Below the pieces are notes generated by a model. The model was not told the origin of the DNA and ran no database searches. It saw nothing but the letters and a program-made list of their open reading frames with translations. DNA of 23,376 nt. Origin: DATCLS01 sp036563805 (GTDB lineage Bacteria; Actinomycetota; Acidimicrobiia; Acidimicrobiales; VFJN01). Each line of letters starts with the position of its first letter. The stretch's first letter is position 1. Positions 8,401 through 15,672 of this stretch are shown piece by piece. The stretch covers positions 1-23,376 of the forward strand of contig DATCLS010000099.1 in the NCBI GenBank assembly GCA_036563805.1, read 5' to 3'. The position numbers were made by a program, and so were the translations under genes.

Positions 8401-8476
8401 CCCGCCACAGCGCCCACACCCCGCCGTCGGTCGACCAGATCAGGTTGCCGACGATGGCCCGGGCGGGGGGCTTCAC
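5432..8476 (-). CDS. VirB4-like T4SS ATPase with long disordered tail
   Basis: This 1014-residue ATPase would power assembly and transport in the T4SS. Residues about 1-460 form the divergent VirB4 N-terminal region. The RecA-like domain has Walker A GALGSGKS at 474-481, Walker B VVF...ALYDEAW with Asp696-Glu697, and ASQHPND at 728-734, as in VirB4/TraC-type proteins of the AAA_10 class. It resembles the actinobacterial 'SCO6880-type' conjugation ATPases I know of, a resemblance from memory. Residues about 820-1014 are a Pro/Ala/Arg/Glu-rich tail that includes a duplicated RDRPAAAGPA unit; the normal family ends near the ATPase core. The GTG at 8476 overlaps the stop of the VirB3-like gene (GTGA), so translation is probably coupled. 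Confidence 0.9.
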   Translation of the reverse strand: MKPPARAIVGNLIWSTDGGVWALWRVSPFAHAHTSTADKLAVHSRLKGMLIGLPPESMLLSVCERLDAWDVVANMLDDVDVENRPAWADVCRATADALAETPLHRRLYYVAAALDGQGRRGAAAWRDAIRAAAEDVAATFGLSPMAVPAHELDVRRSHARAIETRLSAHVKLTRATAGEIRWLYARALRRGPNEPVLDEGWEPPARSTEPGAERVNVLAPLSDAVIKEGGYRDDPDRPRHRRYVRVDSGGVTSYQAFFAVADMPHEFTFPGGGGEWLFHVDDLGFPIDWCVRLRSIPNAESQIKVRRQHRQLIGQVDEYDGELTGAPPSLAEAIAAVDGQRSKLAANPTEPELQATMIFGIAAPDLVELEDRAAAITALFEPHEYGVFRPTGGQAALLRSMMPGTAAAPVCKDYTQFLMPGDLAAGAPFCGPEVGDPKGLLLGVALDGGGGAPVLMDPTYGPRVGRTASLAAVGALGSGKSFFLKRLCWDTIARGGQIVTIDRTSIGEYVAFANVVPGRAQVVRLSTDTNVCLDPLRTFTGDDRATVTLGFLSLLAGCSAHSDEGAALAEAVHTVADRPDARLSDVVDELHRLGTDPERPDEAARSLARRLGHYRRLGVGRLAFGDGDPVSLDADCIVFWAPNMALPDRDTLVNEHLARQMLPEQILGHALLYLVAAVGRKVVFRDPSRFGAALYDEAWALLASPHGQRLLLEGIRDGRKHNGAIWLASQHPNDLGTGELVDLVGSRFVFRQSPGAIEAATRFLGAEDSAEAAHVLSQGLATGQCLYRDVRDRIGLIQVLEPVLEDLRDAFDTTPHAQGGAHTTAARARRLVARTVEALPSRGGDELGGDAADLVDGEAVAGEIGPVPGPDREPDLGPAGEPEPARDRPAAAGPARDRPAAAGPAPGGGDDAGRVRPAPVPGSEPEPVRARPEPVPTAVPGPEPAAAGPGNPAPGARPVPAPAATADAPDGDGRPAAPPPGRDQRRAAVAAAARERARRRRRTPLGDALGRRSR
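5763..5828. repeat. Tandem 30-bp repeat (2.2 copies) inside virB4
   Basis: A 30-bp unit is repeated exactly with no spacer, then a partial third copy. It encodes two copies of RDRPAAAGPA in the disordered VirB4 tail. Being a multiple of three, copy-number change keeps the frame, so tail length may vary between strains. Confidence 0.85.
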
Positions 8477-9012
8477 GACCGCTCACCACCCCGTCTGGCC
8501 ACGCGGGCCAGCCCGCCCGGCCACGGCAGGGCGCGGGCGGGGGCGGCGTCGGCTGCGCCGACCGCCTCGGGCTCCGGGGTCGCGTCGAGCGGCTCCGGGG
8601 GCTCCGGCGGCTCGCCGGCCACGTTCATCCGGACCGACCCGAGCGCCACGGCCGGCGGGTCGCGGTAGGGCCGGCCCCGGAGCGTCCCCCGGTGCGGGGT
8701 GCACCACAGCGTGATCCACCCGACCGCGGCCCGGGGCAGGCTGCGGCCCTCGATCCGCACCCGCCGCACCGCCCACGTGAGCCCGATCGGCACGCCGGCG
8801 CCGACCACCAGGGCCAGGCTGTTGGGCAGCGGCTCGGCCCACAGCGACCACGTCTGGACCATCACGAAGAAGCTGACGAGCAGCACCCCGATCTGGACCA
8901 GGCTGAGCTGGAACGGCGGCGTCCAGCCGGCGATCCGGCCCAGCACCATGGGGTGGCGCCGGGCGTGCGTGTACGAGGCGCACTGGATGACGCCCGAAGG
9001 CGGGTCAGCCAT
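8473..9012 (-). CDS. PrgI/TcpE-like (VirB3-like) small membrane protein
   Basis: This 179-residue protein has a short cytoplasmic start (RIAGWTPPFQLS at 26-37) and two adjacent membrane helices at about 38-58 and 64-82. A basic region follows (AVRRVRIEGRSLPRAAVGW), then a Pro/Glu/Ala-rich tail. Two helices near the N-terminus, a position directly before virB4 and overlap with it are typical of PrgI/TcpE/VirB3-type subunits, which recruit or dock VirB4 at the membrane. The first 8 bases overlap the end of the preceding small gene, and the stop overlaps the virB4 GTG. The exact family (PrgI or TcpE) cannot be separated by eye. An ATG at 9012 is the only good start. Confidence 0.68.
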   Translation of the reverse strand: MADPPSGVIQCASYTHARRHPMVLGRIAGWTPPFQLSLVQIGVLLVSFFVMVQTWSLWAEPLPNSLALVVGAGVPIGLTWAVRRVRIEGRSLPRAAVGWITLWCTPHRGTLRGRPYRDPPAVALGSVRMNVAGEPPEPPEPLDATPEPEAVGAADAAPARALPWPGGLARVARRGGERS

Positions 9013-9268
9013 CGATCGTCAGCGACGCCGGGGACGCAGCGGGCGCGCCCGACTCGTCCACGATGTCCTCGCCGATCCGCTCCTCGAGGAAGTCGACGTT
9101 GCGGACGCCCCAGATCACGAGCGCCCCGAACAGCAGGGCCCCGATCGTGGGGACGAAGGACTTGGTGCGGGCCCAGGTCGACACGACCATCACGATGGCC
9201 ATGAGCACCACGGCGGCCGTGACGAGGTCCTGGGCCTCGCCGATCAGGTTGTGGAACAGGTCAATCAC
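9005..9268 (-). CDS. Small two-helix membrane protein, VirB2-like candidate
   Basis: This 87-residue protein starts MIDLFHNLIGEAQDLVTAA and has two hydrophobic segments, about 14-31 and 38-54, separated by a short basic loop (TWARTKS). An acidic tail follows (DFLEERIGEDIVDES). Size, topology and place (after the VirB8-like and before the VirB3-like gene) suit a VirB2/TrbC-type pilin or a small conserved T4SS membrane subunit. It lacks a clear signal peptidase site, so the pilin assignment is tentative. The GTG at 9268 has AAGGAG (complement at 9275-9280) 6 bases upstream, one of the best ribosome sites in the cluster and consistent with high expression. Its end overlaps the next gene by 8 bases. 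Confidence 0.62.
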   Translation of the reverse strand: MIDLFHNLIGEAQDLVTAAVVLMAIVMVVSTWARTKSFVPTIGALLFGALVIWGVRNVDFLEERIGEDIVDESGAPAASPASLTIDG

Positions 9269-9334
9269 CTTGGGCTCCTTGTGAAGCGGCGGTGTGGGGA
9301 GTGCGGTGGATCCAGGGCGATCAGGCGCACGTGG

Positions 9335-10468
9335 TCAGGCGCCCGGCGACGCGGCGATGGACACCGTCGTCGTGCTGATGGGCTCGGTCGTGGTCGTCGT
9401 CGGGTCGTCGGCCTCGGCGTCGTCCTCCTCGTCGTCGTGCAGGGTCGGGGCGCCGGACAGGGCGGTGACCTCCCACCGCCCGGCCCGCTCCTCCAGCTCC
9501 AGCTCGTAGGACACGGTCCGGGGCACGCCCGCCGCTGACGTGCCCCGGGCGACCAGGCGCACGCGCACCCGGTCGTCGGCCAGCTCGGTCACCGACCACC
9601 GCTGCAGCGTGATCTGCTCGAACGGTGCCGGCGTGACCGGATCGATCTCGTAGTCGGGCGACAGGTAGCGGGACACGTCGCCGTCGCCGGCCACCAGGGC
9701 GGCGAGGAAGCCCTCGACCGTGGTCGCCAGCTCCTCGTCGTCGCTCGACGGGACGCCCAGGCCACCACCCGCCGGCCGCGGCTCGTCCGCCGGCCTGCGC
9801 GGTGCCGGGACCAGCGCCGGCTCGCTCGCCGCCACCAGGGCGCCGTCCGCGTCGCGCACGACGCCGACCTCGACGTACCAGGTGCCGGCGTCGTGCCACC
9901 GCCTGTCGCCGCCCAGCTCGTCCACGGCGGCCGCCACGGTGACGGCCCAGTAGTCCCGGCCCTCGTCGCCCCCGCCGCTGGCATCGCCGTCGTCGACCGG
10001 GCGGGCGCCCACGGTGTAGGTGGCCGTCACCCGCCGGCGGCCGCTGTCGCCGACCGCGGTGCTCGGGTTGGCAGCGAACAGGCTCTCGACCGCGGCGTCG
10101 TCCTCGTCGCCCGACGCCTCGAGCCAGGTCGTCACGGCCAGCTCGGCGAAGCCGGACATCTCCGGCGGGACCGTCTCCTCGGCGCTCGACGCCGCGCTCT
10201 CGACCGCCGGCCGGGCCGCCGGGCGCAGCAGGCCGACCAGCCCCCCGATCGCGCCCAGCGCCACCAGGCACCACAGGCCGATGCGCGCCGCCACCTGGGC
10301 CTGGGGCCGGGCCGGGATCAGGCGCTGGGGGTCGTGGCCGTTGCCGGCGCGGTCGCGGCCGAGGCGCCGGCGCGGGTGGGCGCGCCGCGCCGACCCGTTG
10401 CCGTTGCAGTTCGTGCCGGTGCCGGTGGCGGGGCCGGGGCGCGTCGGCCGCCGCGCGATGAGCCTCAC
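9335..10468 (-). CDS. TcpC/VirB8-like conjugation channel protein
   Basis: This 377-residue single-pass protein has a basic, disordered cytoplasmic N-terminus, one helix at about 62-81 and an extracytoplasmic remainder. It appears to hold two NTF2-like regions. The first (about 105-215) is 'FAELAVTTWLEA' followed by YTVG and YWAVTVAAAV strands. The second (about 245-345) is 'VEGFLAALVAGDGDVSRYLSPD' followed by alternating strands ending in WEVTAL. That two-domain layout is characteristic of TcpC (PF12642), the Gram-positive counterpart of VirB8. The C-terminus is acidic then Thr-rich (PTTTTTEPISTTT). The GTG at 10468 is the first start after an in-frame stop but lacks a Shine-Dalgarno site, and a stem-loop sits immediately upstream. 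Its start is therefore less sure than its identity. Confidence 0.75.
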   Translation of the reverse strand: MRLIARRPTRPGPATGTGTNCNGNGSARRAHPRRRLGRDRAGNGHDPQRLIPARPQAQVAARIGLWCLVALGAIGGLVGLLRPAARPAVESAASSAEETVPPEMSGFAELAVTTWLEASGDEDDAAVESLFAANPSTAVGDSGRRRVTATYTVGARPVDDGDASGGGDEGRDYWAVTVAAAVDELGGDRRWHDAGTWYVEVGVVRDADGALVAASEPALVPAPRRPADEPRPAGGGLGVPSSDDEELATTVEGFLAALVAGDGDVSRYLSPDYEIDPVTPAPFEQITLQRWSVTELADDRVRVRLVARGTSAAGVPRTVSYELELEERAGRWEVTALSGAPTLHDDEEDDAEADDPTTTTTEPISTTTVSIAASPGA

Positions 10469-10588
10469 AACCGGGTGATGCGCCCGTCACCGGCGGAAAA
10501 CGCAACGCGGCGGCCGGGCGGCGGGGTCGAGAGCCTGTCGTGGGGGTCGATGGAAGCCATGACTCGCAGAGGTCGGGAGCGGGGCAGG
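10469..10588. promoter_or_regulatory. Spacer with stem-loop directly before the VirB8-like start
   Basis: This 120-base gap separates the pilus/SARP half from the T4SS half. At 10471-10493 an imperfect palindrome (in the mRNA CCGG-TGA ... TCA-C-CCGG, 7 pairs with one bulge and an 8-base loop) ends two bases before the GTG start, where a ribosome site would be expected. It could be an operator, a translational switch or an RNA-processing site. I found no convincing -10/-35 pair. Confidence 0.35.
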
Positions 10589-13500
10589 CTACGCGCTCAG
10601 ATGACCCGAGGAGCGCGCCGTTCCGCCGGTCAGCTCCTCGAGCAGGGCCACGGTCTCGGGGTGGATGGTGTCCTCCGGCTCCACGCCGTCGTCGGGGTCG
10701 GCGACCGCCTCGCACAGCTCGCGGAAGACCCGCTGGACGCCGGGCAGGTTGCCGGCCGCGTGGGCGGCCCGCATGAGCAGGCGGTACATCCGCTCGTCGC
10801 ACGGGAACGCCCGCAGGCCCCGGCGCGCCGCCCACTCGGCGGCCCGCCAGTCGCCCGTGGCGAGGCGGATCTCCGCCACCTCCTCGGCGACGTCCACCAC
10901 CTGGGCCACGATCATGCCCCGGTGCGGCGAGACCCAGCCGTAGCCCCGGCCGGCGCCGGTGAACGGCTCGCCCATCACCAGCGTGAGGGCCTCCGACAGG
11001 ACCTCGGCGGCCTCCTCGGCGTCCTCGATCTCCTCGGCGATGGCCGTGAGCTCGCAGAACAGGCCGTAGTCGGTGACCACCCGGTCGGACAGCTCGTAGC
11101 GGCCGCCCGACGGCGGCGGGAACAGGTCCTCGCCGACGGTCTTGCGGGCGGCGGCCACGGTGTTGTGGAACGTCTTGGTGGCGTTGGCGCCGCTCGGGAA
11201 CAGGACGATCTCCAGGTCCTCGCGGTCGACCGGCACCTCCCGCAGCGACAGGTAGGTGATGGCCTCGAGCGCCTTCTGCCGGGCCGGCACCAGGCGCTCC
11301 TCCGAGCCGTCGGGCCGGCGCCGGACGGCTTCCACGTCGCCCAGAACCCGGACCAGCACGTCGACGTCGGCCAGCAGGTCGTCGAGCCGGCGGGTCGGGG
11401 TGAGGGCGGTGGGGGCCGGGACGGTCTCGCGCTCGGTCTCGGCCTCGGACGCGCGCTGGCCGGCGCCGGCCTCGGGCTCGCCGGGCGCGCCAGAGGCGCT
11501 GCTCGCGGCCTGGGCTGCCTGGGCGGCCTCGATCCCGGCGGCGCCAGCCTCGGGCGCGCCGGAGGCGCTGCTCGCGGCCTCGGCGGCCTCGGTCCCGGCG
11601 GCGCCGGCGGCCGGCGCGGCGTCGGGCCCGGGCCCGCCGGGCCGGGCCTCGACGCGGGCGGCGGGGGCGGCCGGCGTGCGGACCGCCGGCTCGCCGGCCT
11701 CCTCGATGGCCACGTCGTCGGTGCGGGCGGCGACCTCCAGCAGGTCGGCCACGACCCGCAGGTCGTCGTCGGCCAGCTGCCGGGCCCGGACCGGGGCGTC
11801 CGCCCCGTCGAACCGCAGCCAGCCGTCGTCGTCGATCGTCAGGAACCGGCCGTGCGGCGAGTCGCCCGGCGGGCACACGACCGCCACCGCGTGGCCGGGG
11901 CGGGCGGCCAGCGCCGCCAGGCGGTAGCGCTCGGGGCCCGGCGGGTCGGAGCTGACCACGACCAGCGGCTCCCAGGCGTCGGGCGTCGCCCCCGCGGCCC
12001 GGGCCTGCGCGGTGGAGGCGCACCGCAGCGAGCGCAGCGCCCCCACGGCCTCGGCCGCCCGATTCTCGGCGTCGACCAGGGCGATGCCCAGCGTGTCGGC
12101 CACCTCGACCCAGGGCAGGGCGGTCAGCTCGCCGCTCATGCCGACGAGCAGGACGCGGGGCTGCTCGGTCCAGGGCGCGGTGGCGGCGGCCACCGCCACC
12201 GCCCGCAGGAACGGCACGACCCGGTGCGGCGGGCCGGCGACGCTGACCACGCCGCTCGCTTCGAGGTCGACCAGGACTTCGGCCCCCGACTCAGTCGTGC
12301 CGATCGGGACCAGGGCCGGCGCCAGCGACGCCGCCCGCGACCCCAGCTCGACCAGCTCGCGGGCGGGGGCGCTCGTCCGCCACCGGTCGGCGGCCTCGGC
12401 GACGAACCCGGCCGGGGCCGGCGCTGGCTCGCGCAGCACGAGCGTGACGTGCTCGGACGTGGCCTCCACCCACCGGAGCTCGGGCGGGCCGCCCACGCCG
12501 GAGCCGGCGGCCGCGGCCCGGAGGGCGGCGTCGACGAGGCGCGCCGCCTCGGTGTCGGCGCCGGCCCGCAGCTGGCGCTCGGCCTCGTCGAGCGGCGGCT
12601 CGGGCATGGCCACCCGGCGGCCGGCGGCGCGGCGTCGGTGCTGGGCCCGGCGCCGGCGGTCCAGCAGCAGGACCAGGCCGGCAGTGGCGACGCCGCCACC
12701 GATCAGGCCGATGGGAAAGCCGGGGTCCTCTGCCTCGTCGGCGGCCACCTCGGGCACCGGCACCGGGGCCGGCTCGGCGCGGGGCTCCGTCGCCTCGGGC
12801 GACGCCGTCGTCTCGGTGGTCTCTCGCGTGGCCCCGGGGGCCTCAGCCGGCGGTGGGGCGGTCGTCGCCGGCGGGGCGGGGGTGGTCGGGGCCTCCGTCG
12901 CCGGCGGGGCCTCGGCCTCGGGGGCTTCGGCCCGCGGCGGGGCCGTCGTGGTCGGGGCCTCGGTCGCCGGCTGCGTCTCGCGCTGCGGCGGGGCGGTGGT
13001 CGTGGGCGCCTCCGCCGGGGCCGGGGGCGCGGCCTGCTCGCCGGCGTCGGCGCGGGGCTCGACCGCCGGGCCCTCCTCCGGCGCCGGGATGCGCTCCCGC
13101 ACGTCGTCCCCCGCCACGGGGCCTGGGGGCGCCGCGACGTCCTCGCCTGAACCGGCGGGGCGCTCGCCCGTGTCGCGGCCCGCGGCGCCGGCGGGCGGCG
13201 CCGGGATGCGCTCGCGCACGTCGTCCCCCGCCACGGGGCCGGCGACTGCCGCCCCCTGCTCGTCGGCGCCGGGCGATGCGGCGGCCGGCGCCTCCGCCGC
13301 CCGCTCCTCGGTCGCGCCCTCCCGGCCGGCGCCGGGCTCCTGGCTCGTACCGGCCTGGTCGTCGGCCCGCTCGTCCTCGGCGGGCGCTGCGCCTGCACCC
13401 GACCGCTCGTCGCCGGCCTGCTGGGCGTCCTCGGACGGCAACTCCCGAGCCGCGCCGGCCTGCTGGTCGCCGCCCTCGGCGCGCTCCTCGCCGGCCGCCG

Positions 13501-15136
13501 GGGCCTCGGCCGCGTCGGCCCGCTCGGCCCGATCGCCGGCGCCCGACTCGCCGGCGGGCGGCACCGGGATGCGCTCCCGCACCTCGTCGCCCGCCACGGG
13601 GCCGGCGGCCGCCGCCTCCTGGTCGCCGGCGCCGGGCGCCCCGGCGGCCGGCTCCTCCGCCGCCCGCTCGTCGGCGTCCCCCGGGGCCTCGGCCCGGTCC
13701 GCCCGGTCCTCGGCCGGCGCCTCGGCGGCCCGGTCGTCCCCGGCCTGCTGGCCGGCGTCGCCGGCCCGGTCCTCCCCGCCCGGCGGGGGCTCGGCCGGCG
13801 GCTCCGGCGGCGGGGACGGCGACGGCGAGGGCGGCGTCCCCCGCGGGTCGGCGGGCGTGACCGGCAGCACGAACTGCTCGCCGGGGTGGATGAGGTCGGG
13901 GTCGCCGGGCGGCGAGAGCCGGGCCCGGTTGGCCTCGACCGTGGCCCGCCAGTACGGGGCGATCTCTGCGTCGGTGGGCGTCCGTCCCCAGGCTTCGGTC
14001 AGCCGCTCCTCGGCCAGCCGCCAGAAGTGGTCGCCGGGCTCCACGACGACCGGGGTGGGGCTTGCGGGCTCCTGGGCCCGGGCACCCTGCACGGCCGCGG
14101 CGCGGCCGGGTCCCGGCGTCGCGGCCGGGGCCGATGTCGTGCCGGCGCCCCCGGCCGCCGAGGTCCGCATCCCCGCCATCACGACCCGGGGGGCGTCGGC
14201 GGGCGCCGCCACCGACGTGCCCGTCACCGTCCCGCCGGACTCGGGCGCAGGGCCGGGCAGCACGACCTCCCACCCGGGGCGGATCGTGTCGTCGGGGTTG
14301 GTCCACATCCCGCCGTCCGGCTGGGGGCGGGCACGGTTGAGCTCCCAGATCTCGCGCCAGCGCATGCCGTCGCCGAGGTAGGTCTCGGCCAGGCTCCAGG
14401 GGCTGTCGCCGTGCCGGACGGTGATCCGCCACTCGGCGACCACGTCCTTGTCGTCCTCGCCGACGTCGGGCGCGACCAGGGCGTCGTCGCCGGCGTCGAG
14501 CCTGCCGACCCCGGCCGGGTCGTCGGCCGGCGCCACGAACGCCACGGCCGCGGCGACCGGTGCCTCCGACCCGTCGTCGGCCAACGTCTCCGCCGTCGGC
14601 ACGTCGCGGACCCGCTGCGGCACCGAGGTCTCGACCGGGCGGTCGCCGTCGGCGGCCGCCGGGCCGGGCCCCGACACCCCCGACACCGGGGTGGCGGCGG
14701 CCACGGCGTGGGTCCCGACGGCGTGCGCCGGACCGGCCGACCCGGCCAGCGACGCGACCGAGCTGAGCGCCACGGCCACCGACGCCACGAGGTGGGCGGC
14801 CAGGCGCTGGACCGGGCCGCCGAGCAGCGCGGTCCCCCGGCGCCGGCCCCGGATCTGCACCACGACCTCGGCCACCACCGACGCCGCGAACACGGCCCAC
14901 GCCAGCCACAGGGCCAGCGTGAAGATGGCGAGCACGGTGCTGTCGGAGACGAGCGTGGTGGGCAGCTCGCGGATCTGCTCCCAGGTCGGGATGCCCGTGA
15001 TCGGCCAGTCGCCCCACGTCAGGAGCGCGATGGGCAACCCCACGAGCAGGGCCGCGAGCGCGACCAGAGCGAGGAACCCCCGAAGGGCGTCTCCGGCGGC
15101 GTCGAGCCGTCGGGCGGGATGGTCGTGTCTGATCAT
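10589..15136 (-). CDS. Transmembrane LysM-SARP regulator (2 x LysM, winged helix, BTAD)
   Basis: This 1515-residue protein has hydrophobic segments at about 19-41, 66-94 and 113-134, LysM domains at about 235-293 and 361-425 (each with HGDS/PGDH...LAE, an N-R-A-R motif and a closing VLP), and a 370-residue Pro/Ala/Glu/Thr-rich region. A fourth helix lies at about 803-824. A globular region (about 835-1170) follows, reminiscent of a degenerate FtsK/EccC-type ATPase fold without a P-loop. At the C-terminus are an OmpR-like winged helix (about 1260-1350, LVRVLGDVEA...ARQKALEAITYLSL) and a BTAD domain (about 1353-1505), together a SARP. The LysM part should sit in the wall and the SARP part in the cytoplasm. 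The ATG at 15136 overlaps the preceding stop (ATGA). A sensing role is inferred; LysM-BTAD fusions occur in actinobacteria. Confidence 0.85.
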   Translation of the reverse strand: MIRHDHPARRLDAAGDALRGFLALVALAALLVGLPIALLTWGDWPITGIPTWEQIRELPTTLVSDSTVLAIFTLALWLAWAVFAASVVAEVVVQIRGRRRGTALLGGPVQRLAAHLVASVAVALSSVASLAGSAGPAHAVGTHAVAAATPVSGVSGPGPAAADGDRPVETSVPQRVRDVPTAETLADDGSEAPVAAAVAFVAPADDPAGVGRLDAGDDALVAPDVGEDDKDVVAEWRITVRHGDSPWSLAETYLGDGMRWREIWELNRARPQPDGGMWTNPDDTIRPGWEVVLPGPAPESGGTVTGTSVAAPADAPRVVMAGMRTSAAGGAGTTSAPAATPGPGRAAAVQGARAQEPASPTPVVVEPGDHFWRLAEERLTEAWGRTPTDAEIAPYWRATVEANRARLSPPGDPDLIHPGEQFVLPVTPADPRGTPPSPSPSPPPEPPAEPPPGGEDRAGDAGQQAGDDRAAEAPAEDRADRAEAPGDADERAAEEPAAGAPGAGDQEAAAAGPVAGDEVRERIPVPPAGESGAGDRAERADAAEAPAAGEERAEGGDQQAGAARELPSEDAQQAGDERSGAGAAPAEDERADDQAGTSQEPGAGREGATEERAAEAPAAASPGADEQGAAVAGPVAGDDVRERIPAPPAGAAGRDTGERPAGSGEDVAAPPGPVAGDDVRERIPAPEEGPAVEPRADAGEQAAPPAPAEAPTTTAPPQRETQPATEAPTTTAPPRAEAPEAEAPPATEAPTTPAPPATTAPPPAEAPGATRETTETTASPEATEPRAEPAPVPVPEVAADEAEDPGFPIGLIGGGVATAGLVLLLDRRRRAQHRRRAAGRRVAMPEPPLDEAERQLRAGADTEAARLVDAALRAAAAGSGVGGPPELRWVEATSEHVTLVLREPAPAPAGFVAEAADRWRTSAPARELVELGSRAASLAPALVPIGTTESGAEVLVDLEASGVVSVAGPPHRVVPFLRAVAVAAATAPWTEQPRVLLVGMSGELTALPWVEVADTLGIALVDAENRAAEAVGALRSLRCASTAQARAAGATPDAWEPLVVVSSDPPGPERYRLAALAARPGHAVAVVCPPGDSPHGRFLTIDDDGWLRFDGADAPVRARQLADDDLRVVADLLEVAARTDDVAIEEAGEPAVRTPAAPAARVEARPGGPGPDAAPAAGAAGTEAAEAASSASGAPEAGAAGIEAAQAAQAASSASGAPGEPEAGAGQRASEAETERETVPAPTALTPTRRLDDLLADVDVLVRVLGDVEAVRRRPDGSEERLVPARQKALEAITYLSLREVPVDREDLEIVLFPSGANATKTFHNTVAAARKTVGEDLFPPPSGGRYELSDRVVTDYGLFCELTAIAEEIEDAEEAAEVLSEALTLVMGEPFTGAGRGYGWVSPHRGMIVAQVVDVAEEVAEIRLATGDWRAAEWAARRGLRAFPCDERMYRLLMRAAHAAGNLPGVQRVFRELCEAVADPDDGVEPEDTIHPETVALLEELTGGTARSSGHLSA
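13080..13606. repeat. Three dispersed GPVAGD(D/E)VRERIP repeats in the LysM-SARP gene
   Basis: Near-identical units of about 45 bases occur at 13080-13123, 13197-13243 and 13560-13606, each encoding GPVAGD(D/E)VRERIP followed by a Pro-rich turn. Two copies are also preceded by similar Ala/Glu/Gly-rich stretches, suggesting duplication of a longer unit. They are the only order-like motif inside the low-complexity linker. Confidence 0.8.
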
Positions 15137-15672
15137 GGCGGCGTTGGTCCTTGGGCGGCGTGCGCGGTCGCGGTGGCGTCGACGGTGATGGTGCCGGGCA
15201 GGATCTGGAGGTCGACGGGGTCGGTGACGGTGACGGTGACGTCCATGTCGGCGACGGTCACCGTCCCGTCGACCCCCCGGTCGGCGAGGTAGGCGGCGGC
15301 GGCCTGGCGGGCGCGGTCCTGGTCGAGTCGGGTCGTGCCGGTGATGGCGGCGACGCGGTCGATCTCCTGGGCGCCGGCGCGGGCGGCCGCGGCCGCCGTC
15401 CCGAAGGCGTCGCTCTGGGCCCGCAGGGCGCGGCCGGCGTCGTGGACGAGCCCGATCAGGGCGATGCAGGCGAAGGCGAGGGCGACCGTCCACACGGTGA
15501 CGAACCCGCCGTCCTCCGGGCGCCGGGCCGCGGCGGGCCGGGGGCGCCGGACGGGCGGCGGGGCGTACGGTCGGGCGGACGCGGCGTGCCGACCTGGGCC
15601 CGCGCGCCGGGCGGGCGGCAGACGCAGGGCGGCCCGGCACAGGACGGGCCGAAACACGGTGGCCGCCGTCAC
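15133..15672 (-). CDS. TadE/TadG-like minor pilin or pseudopilin (third copy)
   Basis: This 179-residue protein has an Arg/Pro-rich cytoplasmic leader of about 50 residues, then DGGFVTVWTVALAFACIALIGLVHDAGRALRAQ. That is a single N-terminal membrane helix followed by an amphipathic 'A..AA..GAQEID' helix, typical of TadE/TadG-like and Rv3655c-like pilus proteins. The rest is a beta-rich domain (VTVADMDVTVTVTDPVDLQILPGTITVDATATAHA). If it were processed after Gly-Gly, the residue at +5 would be Trp rather than the usual Glu. The GTG at 15672 overlaps the stop of the preceding TadE gene (GTGA), and its own stop overlaps the LysM-SARP start. It probably acts as a minor component priming or capping the Tad pilus. 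Confidence 0.72.
   Translation of the reverse strand: MTAATVFRPVLCRAALRLPPARRAGPGRHAASARPYAPPPVRRPRPAAARRPEDGGFVTVWTVALAFACIALIGLVHDAGRALRAQSDAFGTAAAAARAGAQEIDRVAAITGTTRLDQDRARQAAAAYLADRGVDGTVTVADMDVTVTVTDPVDLQILPGTITVDATATAHAAQGPTPP

Noticed and set aside
9893..13150. 1085-codon plus-strand frame (and similar ones at 2341-4455, 6011-8668 and 12012-14381)
   Set aside because: All lie opposite minus-strand genes with recognised domains and have shadow-like composition without motifs.
13040..13800. Regular repeats that could suggest a CRISPR-like array
   Set aside because: The repeats are in frame, unevenly spaced and encode a protein linker; there are no unique spacers of constant length.
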